From assembly GCA_029863605.1 (NCBI GenBank), contig JAOTVB010000005.1:172387-236386 (forward strand): a DNA stretch of 64,000 nt, given 5' to 3'. The position numbers were made by a program, and so were the translations under genes. Shown piece by piece: positions 33,246 through 42,205 of the stretch. Position 1 is the stretch's first letter, and every line of letters starts with the position of its first letter. The stretch comes from Myxococcales bacterium (GTDB lineage Bacteria > Myxococcota_A > Polyangia > Polyangiales > Houyiibacteriaceae). The notes under the pieces were generated by a model that ran no database searches, had not been told where the DNA came from, and was given only the letters and a program-made list of their open reading frames with translations.

Positions 33246-34595
33246 ATGAGAAGAGCGCGACGACTAGGGCTGGGCACGGTCGTAGGCGCCAACGTGATGG
33301 CCCTGCCCTCGAAGGCGTGGGCGCAGGATGCCCTGGATGCAGGCCGCGAAACTCTCGATGCCGGCGACACCGCATGGATCCTGACATCTACGGCGCTGGT
33401 TCTGTTCATGACCATCCCGGGCCTCGCTCTGTTTTACGGCGGTCTCGTTCGAACGAAGAACGTGCTGTCCGTTCTGATGCAGTGTTTCACCCTGACCGCG
33501 ATGGTGACGGTGATGTGGCTCGTCGCCGGCTACAGCCTCGCGTTCGACACGACGGGGATGACCGCTGACACCGTCAACCTCCAGTCGTTCATCGGCACGC
33601 TGAACAAAGCATTCCTACGCGGGGTCGCCCCCGACGCACTTTGGGGATCGATTCCCGAGGTATTGTTCGTCTTGTTTCAGCTAACGTTTGCGATCATCAC
33701 TCCCGCCCTGATCGTCGGTGCGTTCGCCGAGCGGATGAAGTTCTCCGCGATGCTGCTGTTCTCGGCCGTGTGGCTGGTGCTGGTCTATCTTCCGATCTGC
33801 CACATGACCTGGGGCGGTGAAGGCGGCTTCTTCGCCGACCTGGGGGAGCGAGGTGTATTCGATTTTGCCGGAGGCATCGTCGTCCACCTCACGGCAGGGA
33901 CAGCGGCACTCGTCGCGGCGGTGGTCGTCGGCGCACGCAAAGGATACCCGCACACCCCGATGCCTCCACACAACATGACAATGTGCCTCACCGGAACAGG
34001 GATGCTTTGGGTCGGCTGGTTCGGTTTCAATGGCGGAAGCGCTCTGGCGGCAAACGGAGATGCCGCAATGGCCATCTTGGTGACCCAGACTTCGGCATCT
34101 GTCGCGGCTCTTACCTGGATCGCGATCGAATGGGTCAAGCTCGGCAAACCGAGCGCGCTCGGGTTCGCAACGGGCGCGATCGCAGGCTTGGCAGCGGTGA
34201 CGCCTGCCTCGGGATTCATTGGACCGGCGGGCGGCTGCGCGATCGGCCTGACGTCGGGGTTACTATGCTGGTGGGCGGCGACGCAGCTCAAGATCAAGCT
34301 CGGCTACGACGACTCCCTCGATGTTCTCGGCGTGCACGGTGTCGGCGGCTTGATCGGTATTCTGCTCGTCGCGATATTCGCCTCCACCAGCTTCGGCGGC
34401 AACCAAGAAGGGCTGGACATCGGCGCACAGCTCAAGACGCAATCCATCGCAGCGGCGATCACGATCGCGTGGACGGTCATCGGCACCTATCTCGCGCTCA
34501 AGGTGGCTAGCATCGTCGGTCTCCGCGTCCACGCCGATGACGAGGAAACAGGCCTCGACCTCACCCAACATACCGAGCGCGGCTACGACCTATAG
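33246..34595 (+). CDS. amt: Ammonium transporter (Amt/MEP/Rh family)
   Basis: The 449-residue protein has a short cleavable-looking N-terminus (ANVMALPSKAWAQ) and eleven membrane helices. The Amt hallmarks are present: the twin pore histidines in GGIVVHLTAG (about 216) and LGVHGVGG (about 364), and GLALFYGGLVRTKNVLSVLMQC. It moves ammonium across the inner membrane. I chose the ATG at 33246 for the GAGGG before it. Unlike most bacteria, no glnK/PII gene follows; a cation-diffusion-facilitator gene comes 9 bases later instead. Confidence 0.94.
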   Translation: MRRARRLGLGTVVGANVMALPSKAWAQDALDAGRETLDAGDTAWILTSTALVLFMTIPGLALFYGGLVRTKNVLSVLMQCFTLTAMVTVMWLVAGYSLAFDTTGMTADTVNLQSFIGTLNKAFLRGVAPDALWGSIPEVLFVLFQLTFAIITPALIVGAFAERMKFSAMLLFSAVWLVLVYLPICHMTWGGEGGFFADLGERGVFDFAGGIVVHLTAGTAALVAAVVVGARKGYPHTPMPPHNMTMCLTGTGMLWVGWFGFNGGSALAANGDAAMAILVTQTSASVAALTWIAIEWVKLGKPSALGFATGAIAGLAAVTPASGFIGPAGGCAIGLTSGLLCWWAATQLKIKLGYDDSLDVLGVHGVGGLIGILLVAIFASTSFGGNQEGLDIGAQLKTQSIAAAITIAWTVIGTYLALKVASIVGLRVHADDEETGLDLTQHTERGYDL

Positions 34596-34604
34596 CCTCG
34601 CACC

Positions 34605-35573
34605 ATGGCATCCGGCTCAAAGAAGGCGATCATCGCCGCAATGTTGGCGAACCTAGGCATCGCGATAGCGAAATTCGTCGGGTACGCGGTTACGCGCTCT
34701 TCCTCGATGCTCGCCGAGGCGATTCACTCGGTGGCCGACACGTCGAATCAGGCGCTACTCTTGCTCGGTAGCAAGCAGGCGGCCCAGAAAGCCACCCGTG
34801 AGCATCCGTTCGGGTTCGGGAGGGAACGGTACTTTTGGTCGTTCATCGTGGCGCTCGTGCTCTTCACGTTTGGCGGGCTCTTTGCGATCTACGAGGGGTG
34901 GCACAAGCTTGGCAACACGAGCCACGAGATCGCCAACCCGCAGTGGGCGGTCGGGATCTTGGTGTTTGGGATCATTCTCGAGGGAGGCTCATTTCGCACC
35001 GCTGTGAACGAATCGCGGCCTCTCAAGGGGAGTGCCTCTTGGTGGTCATTCATTCGACACTCCCGAACACCCGAGCTTCCCGTGGTGTTGCTCGAAGACC
35101 TCGGGGCTCTGATGGGCCTTTTCCTGGCTCTCGCCGGTGTGTCCGTCTCCGCAATGACAGGCGACTCACGTTGGGATGCAGGCGCGACGATCTCGATCGG
35201 TGTCTTGCTCGTGATCATCGCTGCGGTGCTGGTATTCGAGATGAAGAGTCTCCTGATCGGAGAGTCGGCACGGCGACCAACACGCGAAAAAATCCTCGCA
35301 GCGATCGAAGGCACCGACGCCGTAACGCAAGTGATCCATATGCGGACCCAGCACCTCGGCCCAGACGAGCTTCTCGTTGGGGCGAAGATCCAACTCGAGC
35401 CGTCACTCGACGCGGCGGGCGTGGCAGCAGGCATCAACCAGGCAGAGACCGCAGTGCGCGAAGTGGTGCCGATCGCAACGTTGATCTACCTCGAGCCTGA
35501 CATCGTAGACCCCAATCATCCGGACCTCGTCGACGACGAACCGGGCGCCGAGGGATCTCCGAGCTCGCGCTAA
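34605..35573 (+). CDS. Cation diffusion facilitator family transporter
   Basis: The 322-residue protein has about five or six membrane helices and a C-terminal cytosolic domain (about residues 225-300). Family features are SSSMLAEAIHSVADTSNQALLLLG in the second helix (the HSxxD metal site), EHPFGFGRERYFWSF, and the segment LEDLGALMGLFLA in the place of the fourth-helix metal site. These proteins export zinc, cobalt or related ions; this subtype is closest to the ZnT9-like group. The gene follows the ammonium transporter by 9 bases, and its end overlaps the convergent hydrolase gene by 4. Confidence 0.86.
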   Translation: MASGSKKAIIAAMLANLGIAIAKFVGYAVTRSSSMLAEAIHSVADTSNQALLLLGSKQAAQKATREHPFGFGRERYFWSFIVALVLFTFGGLFAIYEGWHKLGNTSHEIANPQWAVGILVFGIILEGGSFRTAVNESRPLKGSASWWSFIRHSRTPELPVVLLEDLGALMGLFLALAGVSVSAMTGDSRWDAGATISIGVLLVIIAAVLVFEMKSLLIGESARRPTREKILAAIEGTDAVTQVIHMRTQHLGPDELLVGAKIQLEPSLDAAGVAAGINQAETAVREVVPIATLIYLEPDIVDPNHPDLVDDEPGAEGSPSSR

Positions 35574-36262
35574 GGCCAATCGGGCGCCGGAGGTAGGCTC
35601 GTGCCTGGAGTCTTGCCTTCCATCCTGTGCACCACGAAATCTCTCACGGTGGGATGCCGTAGATACGGATTCTGTTCCAGCTCCTCGTTCAGCGTGGACA
35701 CCGCCACCGGCCCGTAGTTGTGGCCGGGGTACATGCGGGTGCTCTTTGGCAGGGATCGTGTGAGATTTCTTAGGGTTTCGTACATCACCCTGGGGTCTCC
35801 GCCTATGAAATCGCAACGGCCGCAGCCTTGAACGAATAGCGTGTCACCGGTGACGATGGCGTCACGGATGCGATAAGTCGTCGAGCCGGGCGTGTGCCCG
35901 GGTGTATGCACCAAAGTCACCTCCAGGTGCTCGCCGATTCGAAGAACGTCGCCGGGACTTCGACGCTCGAGGTTCTCGCAGGCGAATCCAGAGAAGTCGA
36001 TCTCTTCACCGAGCATGTGCACGGGGATGTCACGCCTCTTGAGCACGGCCTCGACCCGGTTGACGTGATCGAAGTGACTGTGTGTACACAAAACGTGGGA
36101 AATTTCGACGTCGAGACGGTTTGCTTCCTCGAAGATGACATCTGCGTCCCAGGCTGGATCGACCACGGCACATGTCCTCGTCGCCCGATCACCCAATAGA
36201 TAGATGAAGTTCTCCCAAGGTCCGAGCTCAAACTGATGGACGAAAATGCCCTCCCCGGTCAC
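35570..36262 (-). CDS. Metallo-beta-lactamase-fold hydrolase (glyoxalase II-like)
   Basis: The 230-residue protein has the metal motif HSHFDH at 61-66, another His in VHTPGHTPGS (about 117), Asp in VTGDTLF and the final His in YPGHNYG. It resembles hydroxyacylglutathione hydrolases and persulfide dioxygenases. It starts with GTG one base after the stop of the glutathione-dependent formaldehyde dehydrogenase gene, so it probably acts on a glutathione thioester or other thiol adduct in the same route. S-formylglutathione hydrolysis is an attractive guess because no FrmB-type esterase gene is adjacent. Confidence 0.83.
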   Translation of the reverse strand: MTGEGIFVHQFELGPWENFIYLLGDRATRTCAVVDPAWDADVIFEEANRLDVEISHVLCTHSHFDHVNRVEAVLKRRDIPVHMLGEEIDFSGFACENLERRSPGDVLRIGEHLEVTLVHTPGHTPGSTTYRIRDAIVTGDTLFVQGCGRCDFIGGDPRVMYETLRNLTRSLPKSTRMYPGHNYGPVAVSTLNEELEQNPYLRHPTVRDFVVHRMEGKTPGTSLPPAPDWP

Positions 36263-36263
36263 C

Positions 36264-37373
36264 TCAAAACTCCACCACGCTGCGGATCGACTTGCCCTCG
36301 TGCATGAGGTCGAAGGCCGTATTGATCTCTTCGAGCGGCATCTTGTGGGTGATCAAATCATCGATGTTGATCTTTCCATCCATGTACCAGTCGACGATCT
36401 TGGGGACGTCCGTGCGCCCTCTCGCTCCGCCGAACGCCGTTCCACGCCAGACGCGGCCGGTCACCAGCTGGAAAGGCCGGGTCGAGATCTCCTCGCCGGA
36501 CCCCGCCACCCCAATGATGACGCTCTCGCCCCAGCCCTTGTGACAGCATTCGAGCGCCTGGCGCATCACCTCGACATTGCCGATGCATTCGAAGGTGTAG
36601 TCCGCCCCACCGCCGGTGAGCTCGACCAAATACGCCACGAGGTCGCCCTCGACTTCCTTCGGGTTCACGAAGTGGGTCATTCCGAACTTTTCGGCAAGCG
36701 CGCGCCGCGCCGGATTGATATCCACGCCGACGATCTTGTCGGCGCCGACCATCTTGCAGCCCTGAAGCACGTTGAGCCCGATGCCGCCCAGCCCAAAAAC
36801 GACGACGTTCGCGCCTGGCTCGACCTTGGCCGTGTTGATGACGGCGCCGATGCCCGTCGTGACGCCGCACCCGATGTAACACACCTTGTCGAACGGAGCG
36901 TCTTCGCGAATCTTCGCTAGCGCGATTTCGGGGACGACCGTGTACTGCGCGAATGTGGACGTGCCCATGTAGTGATAAATCGTCTCCTTCCCCAACGAGA
37001 ACCGACTCGATTCGTCCGGCATCAAGCCGCGTCCCTGCGTCGCGCGAACCGCCTGGCACAGATTGGTCTTGCCCGACAAGCAATACTCACACGCGCGACA
37101 CTCGGGCACATACAGGGGAATGACGTGATCACCGGTTCTCAGCGATTTCACTTCGGGACCCACCTCGACCACCACGCCGGCGCCCTCGTGACCGAGAACG
37201 GACGGGAAAATCCCCTCGGGGTCTGCACCTGACAGCGTATACGCATCGGTGTGGCAAATTCCCGTCGCCTTGATCTCCACGAGGACTTCCCCCGCCCGCG
37301 GACCCTCGAGCTGAAGGGTTTCAATCGAAAGAGGCCTCCCGGCTTGGTGGGCTAGAGCAGCGCGAACTTCCAT
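36264..37373 (-). CDS. frmA: S-(hydroxymethyl)glutathione / class III alcohol dehydrogenase
   Basis: The 369-residue zinc-dependent alcohol dehydrogenase has the catalytic-zinc segment GICHTDAYTLSGADPEGIFP (residues about 37-56) and GHEGAGVV. The structural-zinc cysteines lie in CRACEYCLSGKTNLC, and the NAD fold is GLGGIGLNVLQGCKMVGA. ATQGRGLMPDESSRF and GTSTFAQYTVV are typical of class III (formaldehyde/GSNO) enzymes. The product oxidises S-hydroxymethylglutathione to S-formylglutathione. It is followed after one base by a metallo-beta-lactamase-fold hydrolase in what looks like a detoxification operon. Confidence 0.94.
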   Translation of the reverse strand: MEVRAALAHQAGRPLSIETLQLEGPRAGEVLVEIKATGICHTDAYTLSGADPEGIFPSVLGHEGAGVVVEVGPEVKSLRTGDHVIPLYVPECRACEYCLSGKTNLCQAVRATQGRGLMPDESSRFSLGKETIYHYMGTSTFAQYTVVPEIALAKIREDAPFDKVCYIGCGVTTGIGAVINTAKVEPGANVVVFGLGGIGLNVLQGCKMVGADKIVGVDINPARRALAEKFGMTHFVNPKEVEGDLVAYLVELTGGGADYTFECIGNVEVMRQALECCHKGWGESVIIGVAGSGEEISTRPFQLVTGRVWRGTAFGGARGRTDVPKIVDWYMDGKINIDDLITHKMPLEEINTAFDLMHEGKSIRSVVEF

Positions 37374-37395
37374 CGTCTTTGTCCGTTCTAAGGGG

Positions 37396-38163
37396 CTAGG
37401 GTTTATCTGAGCACGGCTTCGCGGCTTCGAAGCTGCCCGTCATCTTGCCCATCCACATGCTCATCAGCGCGCGCTTGGGTAGACCGAGCGAGCGGAGCTC
37501 GTCTGCAATTGGACCCGCGCCAAGCTCGATGTCGGCGCCACCGAGCTGTATGCCGAGGTCGTCGGCGCTCGACGTGAATTCGGTCTTGTGTAGCTCCCCG
37601 TCGATGTAACTGTATGTGCAGAGCGTCTGCTCGGGGAAGCTTCGCGTCCCACCGATCGGCATGCTCACTCGTAGCACGTTGTGCCCGTCCCTGTTCCAGG
37701 TGCAAAGCGCGCGTTCTCCGGTCGTGTCTAGCTCGATTTCGTCGACGGTTTTCGGAAAACCCCAGATCGTTCGGCCCGCCTCGCAGCTGAATGACTCGGT
37801 GACGGGCAGGTGAATGATGTGGGTCGGGAGCTGTCCACGCATCATATCGAAGGCAGTGCCTGCGTAAGGGATACCGCGCCGCGCGCCGCGCTCACGAACG
37901 AAAACCGCGATCGATACTTCGTTGTAGTCACCGAGGTCGTTGTCACGGTAGTCGATGCAGGCGATGCTCAACAATCCGCGCCCGGGCATCACCTCCGCGA
38001 CCTCGAGCTCGGGCCCGGGCAGCAGTTTCTGAGCGGCGCGGGAGCTAACCAGCCAGGTCGCGCTGGCCGAGCAGGCATCCCGGACGATGCATGGCATCGT
38101 GACGGTCCGGCCCTGGATCAGGAAGGTGTGGGGGGGATTGAGTCGAGTCACTGCAGCTTCCAT
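37396..38163 (-). CDS. Acetoacetate decarboxylase-family protein
   Basis: The 255-residue protein has an acetoacetate-decarboxylase-like fold with segments [31 protein letters not shown] and [17 protein letters not shown], where the Lys of GFPK is the candidate Schiff-base residue. Many members of this superfamily in actinobacteria and myxobacteria act on other substrates, or are aldolase/dehydratases such as Swit-type enzymes, so the reaction is uncertain. It lies 22 bases upstream of the formaldehyde dehydrogenase gene on the same strand and may be part of that transcript. No signal peptide. Confidence 0.78.
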   Translation of the reverse strand: MEAAVTRLNPPHTFLIQGRTVTMPCIVRDACSASATWLVSSRAAQKLLPGPELEVAEVMPGRGLLSIACIDYRDNDLGDYNEVSIAVFVRERGARRGIPYAGTAFDMMRGQLPTHIIHLPVTESFSCEAGRTIWGFPKTVDEIELDTTGERALCTWNRDGHNVLRVSMPIGGTRSFPEQTLCTYSYIDGELHKTEFTSSADDLGIQLGGADIELGAGPIADELRSLGLPKRALMSMWMGKMTGSFEAAKPCSDKP

Positions 38164-38267
38164 GGCGACGGAGTATAGGGAAGATGGTTACTGCGTCGAC
38201 CACATTGTTCCGCCCACTTGAAAGATTTGGTTCAGTCTCTCTCAGCAAAGCGCAGCAGGGAAGCCTG

Positions 38268-39350
38268 ATGACATCCTCGACGACTCGCCACCTCTCCTTT
38301 CTGGATCGCTACCTCACGCTTTGGATCTTCGTCGCGATGATCTTCGGCGTGACGTTCGGCTCTCTCGTTCCGCAGATCAACGATGCTCTCGATGCGATGA
38401 GCGTTGGAACGACATCGATCCCAATCGCGATCGGTCTCATCCTCATGATGTACCCGCCCCTCGCCAAGGTCCGCTACGAAGAGCTCGGCCGGGTCTTTCA
38501 GGATCCCAAGGTCCTGACTCTTTCCCTGGTGCAGAACTGGATCATCGGCCCCGTGTTGATGTTCGTGCTGGCGGTCGTGTTCCTCGGAGACCACCCCGAG
38601 TACATGGTGGGTTTGATTCTCATCGGACTGGCCCGCTGCATCGCCATGGTCATCGTTTGGAACGACCTGGCACGAGGTGACCGGGAATATTGCGCGGGCC
38701 TCGTCGCATTCAATTCGATCTTCCAGATCCTGTTCTTCTCCGTTTACGCATGGTTCTTCGTGACCTGGCTGCCTACACGGCTTGGGCTGCAAGGCGTGGC
38801 GGTCAACATCACCATCGGAGAAATCGCAAAAAGCGTTGGAATCTATCTCGGCATCCCTTTCGCGGCGGGCTTCTTGACGCGGTTTGCCCTGATCAAGGCC
38901 AAAGGGCGGGGATGGTATGACGAGTCCTTTGCGCCGCGGATTGGACCGATCACACTCATCGCCTTGCTCTTCACGATCGTGGTCATGTTCTCGCTCAAAG
39001 GTGACACGATCGTGGAGCTCCCGCTCGACGTGCTTCGGATCGCGTTGCCGCTCCTGATCTACTTCTTGCTGATGTTCTTCATCTCGTTTTGGCTTTCGAA
39101 GCGGGTGGGCGCCAGCTACGAAGAGTCGACGACGCTTTCGTTCACGGCTGCCTCGAACAACTTCGAGCTTGCAATTGCCGTGGCGGTCGCAACTTTTGGG
39201 ATCGATAGCGGTGCAGCCTTTGCCGCCGTCATCGGGCCCTTGGTCGAGGTTCCGGTGCTCATTTCACTGGTCAACGTCGCGCTTCGGTTCCGGACGAAAT
39301 ACTTCGCACCCGATAGCGCACCCGGGTCGAGCGACGTCGTCATCCGTTGA
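38268..39350 (+). CDS. acr3: ACR3-family arsenite efflux permease
   Basis: The 360-residue protein has ten predicted membrane helices and the ACR3 signatures [14 protein letters not shown] near the start, [16 protein letters not shown], and [18 protein letters not shown] with the conserved Cys of the transport path. It exports arsenite using the proton gradient. The ATG at 38268 follows AGGGAAG; the open frame extends 84 bases upstream without a good site. No arsR is adjacent. The arsenate-reductase-like gene converges from the right with an 8-base gap. Confidence 0.93.
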   Translation: MTSSTTRHLSFLDRYLTLWIFVAMIFGVTFGSLVPQINDALDAMSVGTTSIPIAIGLILMMYPPLAKVRYEELGRVFQDPKVLTLSLVQNWIIGPVLMFVLAVVFLGDHPEYMVGLILIGLARCIAMVIVWNDLARGDREYCAGLVAFNSIFQILFFSVYAWFFVTWLPTRLGLQGVAVNITIGEIAKSVGIYLGIPFAAGFLTRFALIKAKGRGWYDESFAPRIGPITLIALLFTIVVMFSLKGDTIVELPLDVLRIALPLLIYFLLMFFISFWLSKRVGASYEESTTLSFTAASNNFELAIAVAVATFGIDSGAAFAAVIGPLVEVPVLISLVNVALRFRTKYFAPDSAPGSSDVVIR

Positions 39351-39358
39351 ACAGCCCG

Positions 39359-39973
39359 CTACGCGTGGACGTGCGAAAACAAGTACAGCATCTCGGTGCC
39401 GATTTGCCTGCACCTTGCGTCGTAGATCGCGGTTTCCTCCGGTGTACCGTCAGAAATTTTCGGGTCTTCGTATCCGACGAGCACTCGTAGCACCGCTCCA
39501 TGCACCACGGGACAGGCTTCATCGGCTTGCGAGCAGGTCATGACCGCGATGAAATCACCGTGGGGATTGACGGAATCGTCATACCTCTTCGAGAAACACT
39601 CGATCGTCGGCGCGTCGTCGGAGTAGCGAGCACGATAGTGAGGATTGGGCCCGCCCGGATTATCGACGACGAAACCGACGCGTCGCATCGCTTGGACCGC
39701 ACGGCGATCGAACGCAGTCGCCTCTGTGCCACCGGAATACGTCTTCACACCTGGGATGCCGGACTGCGTGGCAGCTGCCGCCGCCCAAAGCTGCGCCATG
39801 TGGCTGCGTCGTGAATTGTGTGTGCAGATGAAGGTCAGCTCGATGAGCCCGCCCTCAGCGATTCGTTCCGCGATGAAGATCGCAACTCTCTCTAACGTTC
39901 GCTTGCGATCATCGGGAATCGTATCGAACCGAAGGACGAGATCGTCGATGGTCCGCTGAAGAGGCTCGTGCAT
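39359..39973 (-). CDS. Low-molecular-weight phosphatase / arsenate reductase-like protein
   Basis: The 204-residue protein has an N-terminal helical extension (about 40 residues) and a low-molecular-weight phosphotyrosine phosphatase core. The P-loop CTHNSRR spans Cys 50 to Arg 56, with GTEATAFDRRAVQAMRRVGF after it and TCSQADEACPVVHGA near 145. This matches the arsenate reductases or phosphatases of Bacteroidetes and related phyla that have a longer N-terminus. Position next to ACR3, tail to tail, supports arsenate reduction. The Cys residues near 145-151 could serve in the redox cycle. Confidence 0.8.
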   Translation of the reverse strand: MHEPLQRTIDDLVLRFDTIPDDRKRTLERVAIFIAERIAEGGLIELTFICTHNSRRSHMAQLWAAAAATQSGIPGVKTYSGGTEATAFDRRAVQAMRRVGFVVDNPGGPNPHYRARYSDDAPTIECFSKRYDDSVNPHGDFIAVMTCSQADEACPVVHGAVLRVLVGYEDPKISDGTPEETAIYDARCRQIGTEMLYLFSHVHA

Positions 39974-39982
39974 CGTGACGGC

Positions 39983-40318
39983 TCAAAGTAAGACGTACAG
40001 CATCGCGGCCACCGTTACGAAGAGCGCGCCGATGGCGACGACCACGGGCCCCCGAATCGCGACGGGAAACAACCCGCGCTCTAGATTCTTGGCAACCCAC
40101 AGGTAGCGCACAACCGCGTATATCAGCGAGAGGCCGCCAAAACAGATGAACGCGACCCCTGCCAAGAGACCGAGGCGCTCACCGCCCGCAATCCATCGCT
40201 CGATCACCACACCTAGACCGACCAACCCGAGCGCCGTCCGCACCCAGGCCAGGAACGTCCTCTCGTTGGCGAGGTGGTCTCTTGCCGTGCTGGCGAGGTT
40301 CTCGACGACGTCTCCCAT
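39983..40318 (-). CDS. DUF202 membrane protein
   Basis: The 111-residue protein matches the DUF202/YidH family: RDHLANERTFLAWVRTALGLVGLGVVIERW (in pieces: RDHLANERTFLAWVRTALGL, GVVIERW) at residues 10-40, then two more membrane helices near 48-68 and 85-108. The family is found in bacteria and fungal VTC complexes; in bacteria its role is unknown. ATG 40316-40318 is preferred because the upstream open frame lacks similarity. It lies 9 bases upstream of the ArsC-like gene on the same strand, so these may be cotranscribed. Confidence 0.87.
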   Translation of the reverse strand: MGDVVENLASTARDHLANERTFLAWVRTALGLVGLGVVIERWIAGGERLGLLAGVAFICFGGLSLIYAVVRYLWVAKNLERGLFPVAIRGPVVVAIGALFVTVAAMLYVLL

Positions 40319-40464
40319 GGTCGTGCAGTCTCGGGTGGTCCGCATCCGATTGCAAGCGCCAGGAGTCGTTGAAACGCGCTGGTCGGGCGCGCAAATCGTT
40401 CGCATTGACGTCCGTACCGTTCCTTGTGAATCTCGTAGCGAGCAGTTTGCAAAGGCAGGTCGAC

Positions 40465-41466
40465 GTGAATCGATATTGGGTGTTCATCGTTCTCGTGGCA
40501 ACCGCCGCGTGGGCCCTACCCGGAACGAATGCGAAGACGAAAGCAGACGAAGCGATCGTGCTTCGCATTGCTTCACTCGCACCGAGCGGATCGTCCTGGA
40601 TGAAGATCTTGAACGCTTGGGACAAGACGCTCCGAGAGAAGACCAACAACCGCCTGCAGATGCGCTTCTATCCTGGGGGCGCGCAGGGCGACGAGCGGGA
40701 CTTCGTCCGGAAGATGCGAGTCGGGCAGCTCGACGGCGGGGTCGTTACCGTCACTGGGCTCAGTATGCTCGTCAAGCCAAGCGTGGTGCTCGTGTTGCCG
40801 AATCTCCTCAACACCTACGAGAAACTCGATCGGGTCAACACGAGAATGGCCCCTCAGTTCGAAAAAATGTTCGCAGATGAAGGGTACAAGATCCTCGGGT
40901 GGGCGGATGCCGGCAAGACCCGCTTGTTCTCGCAGAAACCGATCCAACGCCCATCTGACATCAAATCGATGCGTCCTTGGGTGTGGAAAGACGACCTGAT
41001 CTTCGTCGAGTTTTACGACGCGATCGGTGCGAGCGCGATTCGTCTCGGTGTTCCAGAAGTCTACCCCGCCCTACAGACCCGGATGGTCGACGTTGCAGCT
41101 TGCTCGGCGCTCGCTGCGGTCGCTTTGCAGTGGTATACACGCGTCAAATACATGACGGCCCACAACAGCGCAATCATCGCGGGGGGAACGGTCATGAACA
41201 AAGATCGGTTCGACTCTCTACCGCCGGACCTCCAGGCAGCTCTCGCGAGCACGGGTAAGCGCGCGCACGATCTGCTCAACAGGACGATTCGTCGGGACGA
41301 CGACAAGGCCTACGACATCGTCCTCAAGCGTGGCATCAAGCCGGTTGAAGCCGGCGAGTACCAGGCCGAGTGGGACAAAGCGGCCAAAGAAGTGCATGAG
41401 CGGTTGACAGGGCGTGCATACTCGCAGAGCTTGCTCGAGGCGGTGCGACGAGCAGCTGCGCCCTGA
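40465..41466 (+). CDS. TRAP-type solute-binding protein (DctP family)
   Basis: The 333-residue exported protein has a signal peptide (residues 1-22) and a DctP fold: LRIASLAPSGSSWMKILNAWDKTLREKT (in pieces), MRFYPGGAQGDERDFVRKMRVGQLDGG, and ATRMVDVAACS-type ligand-contact region. The classic binding Arg may lie within the segment DIKSMRPWVWKDD. It starts with GTG after AGG. No TRAP membrane subunits (DctQ, DctM) are found in the window. The next gene, 5 bases later, encodes a predicted outer-membrane protein. It could feed a distant permease or act as a TRAP-associated carrier. Confidence 0.86.
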   Translation: MNRYWVFIVLVATAAWALPGTNAKTKADEAIVLRIASLAPSGSSWMKILNAWDKTLREKTNNRLQMRFYPGGAQGDERDFVRKMRVGQLDGGVVTVTGLSMLVKPSVVLVLPNLLNTYEKLDRVNTRMAPQFEKMFADEGYKILGWADAGKTRLFSQKPIQRPSDIKSMRPWVWKDDLIFVEFYDAIGASAIRLGVPEVYPALQTRMVDVAACSALAAVALQWYTRVKYMTAHNSAIIAGGTVMNKDRFDSLPPDLQAALASTGKRAHDLLNRTIRRDDDKAYDIVLKRGIKPVEAGEYQAEWDKAAKEVHERLTGRAYSQSLLEAVRRAAAP

Positions 41467-41471
41467 GAGCC

Positions 41472-42179
41472 ATGCGTCGTCGAAGTTTGGTGTTGGTGTG
41501 TGTAGTCACCCTGTGGCTCGCGTGCGCGCGCGATGCCTACGCACAAACAGAGCAGGATTTTGCGATTTGGGCGGCGCTCTTTTTCACCGCACAGGTCTAC
41601 GCGGACAGCCCGAGCCCCACCTTCTGGCTCGACGCGCACGCACGCCGTGGTGACGTCGGTACCGTCCACATTCTTCGACCGGGGGCGGGTTTCGCATTCG
41701 CGCCCTGGGGGTCCCTTTGGGTCGGATATGCCTGGGTCCCGGAGTGGATCGATCAAACCGGGGAGCGAAGGGACGAACAGCGCATATGGGAACAGCTGAT
41801 ATTGGATTACACGAGCTCGTCTGGGCTTTACTTTCAGTCGCGAAGTCGCTTCGAGCAGCGCTTCCTGAAAGGCGCAAGCGGCACTGCACAGCGTTTTCGT
41901 CAATTCATCCGTCTGAACTACCGGCCTAGAAAGGCCGTGCCGGTTGGGATCGCGCTCTGGGACGAGTTGTTTCTCGGCATCGAGGGGGCGACCTGGGCCA
42001 AGCAGGGCTTCGACCAGAACCGTGTATTCCTAGGGCTGGCCGTCTACGCGTTTGAGAAGCTCTTCCGCGTCGAGGTCGGGTATCTGAACGTCTATTTGTC
42101 GCGCCAGCAGAACGCACTCGCCCACGTGCTTTCGATCAACTTCTTCGTCTCGTTCAAAGGCAGGCAGTACACCCGCTGA
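41472..42179 (+). CDS. Predicted outer-membrane beta-barrel protein (DUF2490-like)
   Basis: The 235-residue protein has a signal peptide ending near AYAQ and then alternating hydrophobic/aromatic strands consistent with an outer-membrane barrel (FWLDAHARRG, GSLWVGYAWVPEW, YFQSRSRFEQRFL, RFRQFIRLNYRP). It ends near LSINFFVSFKGRQYTR rather than with a terminal Phe. The pattern of long strands with SRSRFEQR and VPVGIALWDELFLG resembles DUF2490. It lies 5 bases after the TRAP-type binding protein, so a joint role in uptake or export of one compound is possible. Confidence 0.7.
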   Translation: MRRRSLVLVCVVTLWLACARDAYAQTEQDFAIWAALFFTAQVYADSPSPTFWLDAHARRGDVGTVHILRPGAGFAFAPWGSLWVGYAWVPEWIDQTGERRDEQRIWEQLILDYTSSSGLYFQSRSRFEQRFLKGASGTAQRFRQFIRLNYRPRKAVPVGIALWDELFLGIEGATWAKQGFDQNRVFLGLAVYAFEKLFRVEVGYLNVYLSRQQNALAHVLSINFFVSFKGRQYTR

Positions 42180-42205
42180 CCGAGCCGTAAGCACGACAGG
42201 GGCTT

